A DNA stretch of 64,000 bases from Rhodococcus sp. B50 (GTDB lineage Bacteria > Actinomycetota > Actinomycetes > Mycobacteriales > Mycobacteriaceae). This document shows positions 60,992-64,000 of the stretch, piece by piece; within the stretch, counting starts at the first letter, position 1; every line of letters begins with the position of its first letter. The translations under genes were made by a program, and so were the position numbers. Where the stretch lies: NCBI RefSeq assembly GCF_013602415.1, contig NZ_WPAG02000002.1:1116001-1180000 (forward strand). The letters are read 5' to 3'. The notes under the pieces were generated by a model. It saw only the letters and a program-made list of their open reading frames with translations, was not told where the DNA came from and did no database searches.

Positions 60992-61459
60992 TCAGCTCTC
61001 GAGGATGCGCTTGATCGCGTCCAGGGTCGCCGGAATCCCGCTGCGGGCGGACTGTTCCCGCGCAGCGATCTGGGCGGGTGCCTCCGCCCCGAACTTCTCG
61101 TGGAAGAACTCCTGCCCCGCTTCGGTGAACTCCCAGGTCTCCGTCAGTTCCGTGCCGGCGTCCGCGGGCTTGATGACGTAGCTCCAGCGCACGAGACCGG
61201 GACCGACCGACCATGCGAATTCGCGGCCCGGGGAGGCGACGACGACCTCCGAGCGGGTCTCCCAGGTGCGCTCGGGGGTGACGTTCCGGCCGGTGAAGAA
61301 GGAGCCGACCTCGGGGCCCTGCCCTTCGTCCCACCAGCATTTCGCACAGACGGGAGACCACTCACCGGTGCGGGTGACATCGGAGACGAGGGCGTACACC
61401 TCGTCGGGGGTGGCGGAAACGACGACGGAGGACTCGAAGGTCAGGGGTGTGGTCTGCAT
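60992..61459 (-). CDS. SRPBCC (START-like) family protein
   Basis: A 155-residue polyketide-cyclase/dehydrase-type SRPBCC protein with a hydrophobic ligand cavity. The opening FESSVVVSATPDEVYALVSD and the middle WSPVCAKCWWDEG...GSFFTGRN are typical. The long C-terminal helix runs FEKFGAEA-like to the end. Function unknown. ATG 61459 has AGGA 8 nt upstream; ATG 61468 is possible. Confidence 0.85.
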   Translation of the reverse strand: MQTTPLTFESSVVVSATPDEVYALVSDVTRTGEWSPVCAKCWWDEGQGPEVGSFFTGRNVTPERTWETRSEVVVASPGREFAWSVGPGLVRWSYVIKPADAGTELTETWEFTEAGQEFFHEKFGAEAPAQIAAREQSARSGIPATLDAIKRILES

Positions 61460-61519
61460 GGCCACCATCCTGCCCGACGAGACCTCCGGAATCGGCAGCG
61501 ACACCCTGACGAGTACTGA

Positions 61520-62176
61520 TCAGGACACGAGATTGCTTGCCGCCCACGCCATGTGCGAACGCACCGTGGACGCAGCCTTGTCGGAGTCGCCGGTTTCGAT
61601 GGCGTCGACGATGGCACTGTGACGCCCGACATCCATGTTTCCGACGGCCTTCTCCAGACCTGCGAACATGATCGACATGCGGATCGATCCCTCGAGCGAC
61701 TGCCACGAGTGCATCAGCGTTTCGTTGCCGGTGAGACGGCAGAGAAGTCGGTGGAAGTTCAGGTCGGACTCGATGCGCGCTTCGAGGTCGTTCTCGGCGT
61801 GCGCCATGGCTTCGAGCGCTTCGCGCAGGGCCGGGATCACCGAGGCACGGTCGGCCCGTTCGGCGAGGTCGCGGACGGCCAGTGCCTCCAGGGCCGCGCG
61901 CACAGCGAAGATGTCGCGGATCTCCTTGGCATCGAGGTGCCGAACGTAGAGGCGCCCGCGGGGACCGGCGGAGATCAGGCCTTCCTGCTGCAGTTGGCGC
62001 ATCGCCTCACGCAGGGTCCCCCGGCTGATCTGGAGCATTTCGGACAGCTCGGTTTCGACGAGGGGGCTGCTCGGGGCGAGCGCTCCGCTCGTGATCGCGG
62101 TGCGCAGGGCGGCGACGGCCTGCTGACGCAGGCTGGTCCTCTCGAGCCCCAGTAGCGCAGCGGGTTGAGCAGCCAT
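61520..62176 (-). CDS. FadR/FCD-type GntR-family regulator
   Basis: A 218-residue regulator with an N-terminal GntR winged helix (AAQPAALLGLERTSLRQQAV, then VETELSEMLQISRGTLREAM) and a C-terminal FCD ligand domain (about 90-215). The metal-binding histidines of FCD proteins are represented by FHRLL and HSAIV-type segments. ATG 62176 has GGAGG about 7 nt upstream. Two palindromic TGTCGACA boxes precede it, suggesting self-regulation, and a terminator separates it from the transketolase genes it probably controls. Confidence 0.9.
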   Translation of the reverse strand: MAAQPAALLGLERTSLRQQAVAALRTAITSGALAPSSPLVETELSEMLQISRGTLREAMRQLQQEGLISAGPRGRLYVRHLDAKEIRDIFAVRAALEALAVRDLAERADRASVIPALREALEAMAHAENDLEARIESDLNFHRLLCRLTGNETLMHSWQSLEGSIRMSIMFAGLEKAVGNMDVGRHSAIVDAIETGDSDKAASTVRSHMAWAASNLVS

Positions 62177-62204
62177 CAATTGCCTCCAGGTGTCAGCGGC
62201 CGAC

Positions 62205-62226
62205 TGTCGACAACAGTCTGTCGACA
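62205..62226 (-). promoter_or_regulatory. Tandem GntR-type operator before the FadR-like gene
   Basis: The palindrome TGTCGACA occurs at 62205-62212 and 62219-62226, 14 bp apart, 29-50 bp before ATG 62176. TTGTCGACAA-like palindromes are typical operators of FadR-type GntR proteins, so autoregulation is likely. Confidence 0.65.
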
Positions 62227-62228
62227 AT

Positions 62229-62268
62229 GGTACGGGTCCCGCACCGGCTCCGGTGCGGGACCCGTACC
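62229..62268 (-). terminator. Terminator of the split transketolase operon
   Basis: A perfect 19-bp stem: arm 62229-62247 pairs with 62250-62268 (CGGTGCGGGACCCGTACC inner part). It begins 9 bp after the transketolase C-subunit stop on the minus strand and is directly followed by the GntR operator. Confidence 0.85.
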
Positions 62269-62277
62269 GCGGGTCGG

Positions 62278-63267
62278 TCAGCCGAGCTCGTCGAGCACCC
62301 GCGCGACCACCCGGTCGGTACTCAATCCGTACCGATCGTGCAGGGTCGGCAGCGCCCCGGCGTCGAGGAACCGGTCGGGAAGCCCGATGGGGACAACTCT
62401 CTTTCCCAGTCCCGCCCCGACGACCGCGGCAGCGACGGTCTCGAAGAGTCCGCCCACCACGGTGTGGTTCTCGAGAGTCACCGCCAGTCGGTCGGTGTCG
62501 ATCTCCGCCAGGACCGTGGCCGCGTCGAACGGCTTGATCGTGGGCGTGTGGACGACCCCGACGTCCACCCTGTGGGTCGCCAGCACGTCCGCCGCCTGCA
62601 ACGCCCTCATGGTCATCAGCCCGCTGGTGACGAAGACGACGTCGTTCCCACCGCGAAGCACCTTGGCCTTGCCGAGTTCGAAGCGGTAGTCGTACTCGTC
62701 GAGGACGGTGGCGACCTTGCCCCGGAGCAGACGGAGATAGGTGGGTCCATCACTGGCGGCGAGCTGCGGCACGGCCTGTTCGATGTCGATGGAGTCGCAT
62801 GGGTCGACGATCGTCAGGTTGGGCATGCCCCGGAAGATGGCGATGTCTTCGGTGGCCTGGTGGCTGGGACCGTAACCGGTGGTCAGGCCGGGCAGCCCGC
62901 CGACGATGTTGACGTTGAGGTTCGGCTCGGCGATGTCCAGGCACAGGAAGTCGTACGCGCGGCGCGCAGCGAACACCGAATACGTCGACGCGAACGGGAT
63001 CAGGCCGGTCTCTGCCATGCCGGCCGCAGCGCCGAGGAGCAGCTGCTCGGCCATGCCCATCTGGAAGAAGCGGTCCGGGAACGCCTCGGCGAAGATGTGC
63101 ATGTCGGTGTACTTCGCAAGATCTGCGGACAGACCGACGATCCGGGCGTCCTCCTGAGCCGCCGCGACCAGCGCGTGGCCGAACGGCGCGGCGGTGGTCC
63201 GCTGACCCGGGTCGACGAAGGAGGCGATCATTGCCGAGGTCTTGAGCTTGGGGGCGGTGGTGGTCAT
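62278..63267 (-). CDS. Transketolase C-terminal subunit
   Basis: The pyrimidine-binding and C-terminal half of a split transketolase, 329 residues. VGLSADLAKYTD (about 43-54), the catalytic Glu region FQMGMAEQLLLGAAAGMAET (about 68-87) and PNLTIVDPCDSIDIEQA are typical, followed by the transketolase_C domain (about 195-320). It joins the N-terminal subunit encoded just upstream (4-bp overlap) to form one active enzyme that moves two-carbon units between sugars using thiamine diphosphate. Confidence 0.92.
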   Translation of the reverse strand: MTTTAPKLKTSAMIASFVDPGQRTTAAPFGHALVAAAQEDARIVGLSADLAKYTDMHIFAEAFPDRFFQMGMAEQLLLGAAAGMAETGLIPFASTYSVFAARRAYDFLCLDIAEPNLNVNIVGGLPGLTTGYGPSHQATEDIAIFRGMPNLTIVDPCDSIDIEQAVPQLAASDGPTYLRLLRGKVATVLDEYDYRFELGKAKVLRGGNDVVFVTSGLMTMRALQAADVLATHRVDVGVVHTPTIKPFDAATVLAEIDTDRLAVTLENHTVVGGLFETVAAAVVGAGLGKRVVPIGLPDRFLDAGALPTLHDRYGLSTDRVVARVLDELG

Positions 63268-64000
63268 CGGACGTCCTCGCGGTTGTGGCCGGCGGTCAGC
63301 TGGTCGCGGCAGATCTGCCATTCGTCTTCGTCGATACGCATGAAGTGCGCCTTCTCCCGCGCCTCGAGCAACGGAACGCCCTTGCCGACGCGCGTGTCGC
63401 ACAGGACGATCGCGGGCGATCCGGTCGGAGCGGCATCGGCGACCGCTGCGTCGAAGGCGTCGAGCAGTGCGCCGGTGTCGTTGCCGTCGACGCGGTAGGT
63501 ACGCCATCCGCAGGCTGTCCACTTGTCGTGGACCGGTTCGGTGCTCAGCACTCCGCTGGTGGCACCGTCCGCCTGCAGTGCATTGATGTCGACCATCGCG
63601 ATGAGGTTGCCGAGCCGGTGGTGGTGCGCGCTCATGGCCGCTTCCCAGGTCGACCCTTCGTCGAGTTCGCCGTCGGACAAGAAATTGAAGACCCGTGCCG
63701 GTGAATTCTGGTGACGCAGGCCCAGTGCCATGCCGACGGCGATCGGAAGGCCGTGGCCGAGCGAGCCGCCGGAGATCTCCATGCCGGGGGTATAGGTCGA
63801 CATGCCCGACATCGGCAGGCGCGAGTCGTCCGAGCCGTAGGTGAGCAACTCGTCGCGCGAGATGATCCCGGCCTCCGCGAGCGCCGCGTACAGGCCGATG
63901 GCGTAGTGGCCGGTCGACAGGAGGAACCGGTCGCGGCGGTCCCAGTGCGGGTCGTCGGCGCGGAAGCGCAGATGGTCTCCGTAGACGGTGGCGAGGATGT
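63264..64000 (-). CDS. Transketolase N-terminal (TPP-binding) subunit, 5' end beyond the window
   Basis: The thiamine-diphosphate-binding half of the split transketolase; about 244 residues are present and the start lies beyond the right edge. FLLSTGHYAIGLYAAL, GMEISGGSLGHGLPIAVGMA-type TPP motif (SGGSLGHGLPIAVG) and the GDG-like LSDGELDEGSTWEAAM are clear. It overlaps the C-subunit gene by 4 bp. Separate subunits usually mark dedicated pathways (rare sugars, sulfo-sugars or secondary metabolism) rather than the central pentose-phosphate enzyme. Confidence 0.92.
   Translation of the reverse strand, partial: ILATVYGDHLRFRADDPHWDRRDRFLLSTGHYAIGLYAALAEAGIISRDELLTYGSDDSRLPMSGMSTYTPGMEISGGSLGHGLPIAVGMALGLRHQNSPARVFNFLSDGELDEGSTWEAAMSAHHHRLGNLIAMVDINALQADGATSGVLSTEPVHDKWTACGWRTYRVDGNDTGALLDAFDAAVADAAPTGSPAIVLCDTRVGKGVPLLEAREKAHFMRIDEDEWQICRDQLTAGHNREDVR

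Overview
The window is high-GC actinobacterial DNA from a mycolic-acid-containing lineage, most likely Rhodococcus or a close relative. The evidence is a complete mce/yrbE lipid-import operon with a tandem-TetR Mce3R-like regulator, a DinB-type protein of the kind common in mycothiol producers, many GTG starts and AGGAG-type ribosome sites, and numerous fatty-acid/CoA and aromatic-type catabolic genes. Genes are dense, often overlap by 4 bp (ATGA), and occupy both strands. I saw no rRNA, tRNA, CRISPR array, insertion sequence or prophage gene. The genus is inferred from gene content only.

Layout. 1-2.3 kb: 3' end of a urease accessory/nickel locus (ureG with a His-rich tail, ureD, a fused NikMN nickel-uptake component). 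2.3-12.6 kb: housekeeping and metabolic genes (DUF899 protein, alpha/beta hydrolase, RibD-like reductase, secreted GH19-type wall hydrolase, RsgA, methyltransferase, lactate-monooxygenase-like flavoenzyme, YeiH-type transporter, acyl-CoA ligase, RBBP9-like hydrolase). 12.6-18.7 kb: a catabolic island: beta-keto-acid cleavage enzyme (BKACE, DUF849), TauD/TfdA dioxygenase and quinone-oxidoreductase-like protein in one operon, a divergent AraC regulator, a decayed carboxymuconolactone-decarboxylase-like gene and an MFS transporter. 18.7-24.9 kb: a PucR regulator, acyl-CoA ligase, DUF3556 membrane protein and phytoene-desaturase-like FAD oxidoreductase on one strand.

25-31.9 kb: a secreted protein of unknown function; a MerR/membrane-protein operon with a textbook 19-bp-spacer MerR promoter; a pirin; a decayed ComB-like gene; a DUF1304/cupin pair divergent from a LuxR regulator across a perfect palindrome. 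31.8-45.9 kb: the mce locus, read right to left: small membrane protein, yrbEA, yrbEB, mceA, mceB, an extra 74-aa membrane protein, mceC, mceD, mceE, mceF, Mce-associated protein, two MpaB/DUF2236 proteins and the ATPase mceG, with the tandem-TetR regulator divergent. Together these encode an ABC-type lipid importer with its own ATPase.

46-64 kb: nitronate monooxygenase/PadR; a macrolide-phosphotransferase-like kinase with an altered catalytic residue; an orphan gas-vesicle GvpA gene; a zinc-ribbon protein; enoyl-CoA hydratase; an Hsp70-like membrane protein with a Pro-rich tail; a large AAA-LuxR regulator; DinB and WYL-regulator genes; an Old Yellow Enzyme; a rifampicin-monooxygenase-like flavoprotein; an SRPBCC protein; and a FadR-type GntR regulator next to a split transketolase that runs off the right edge.
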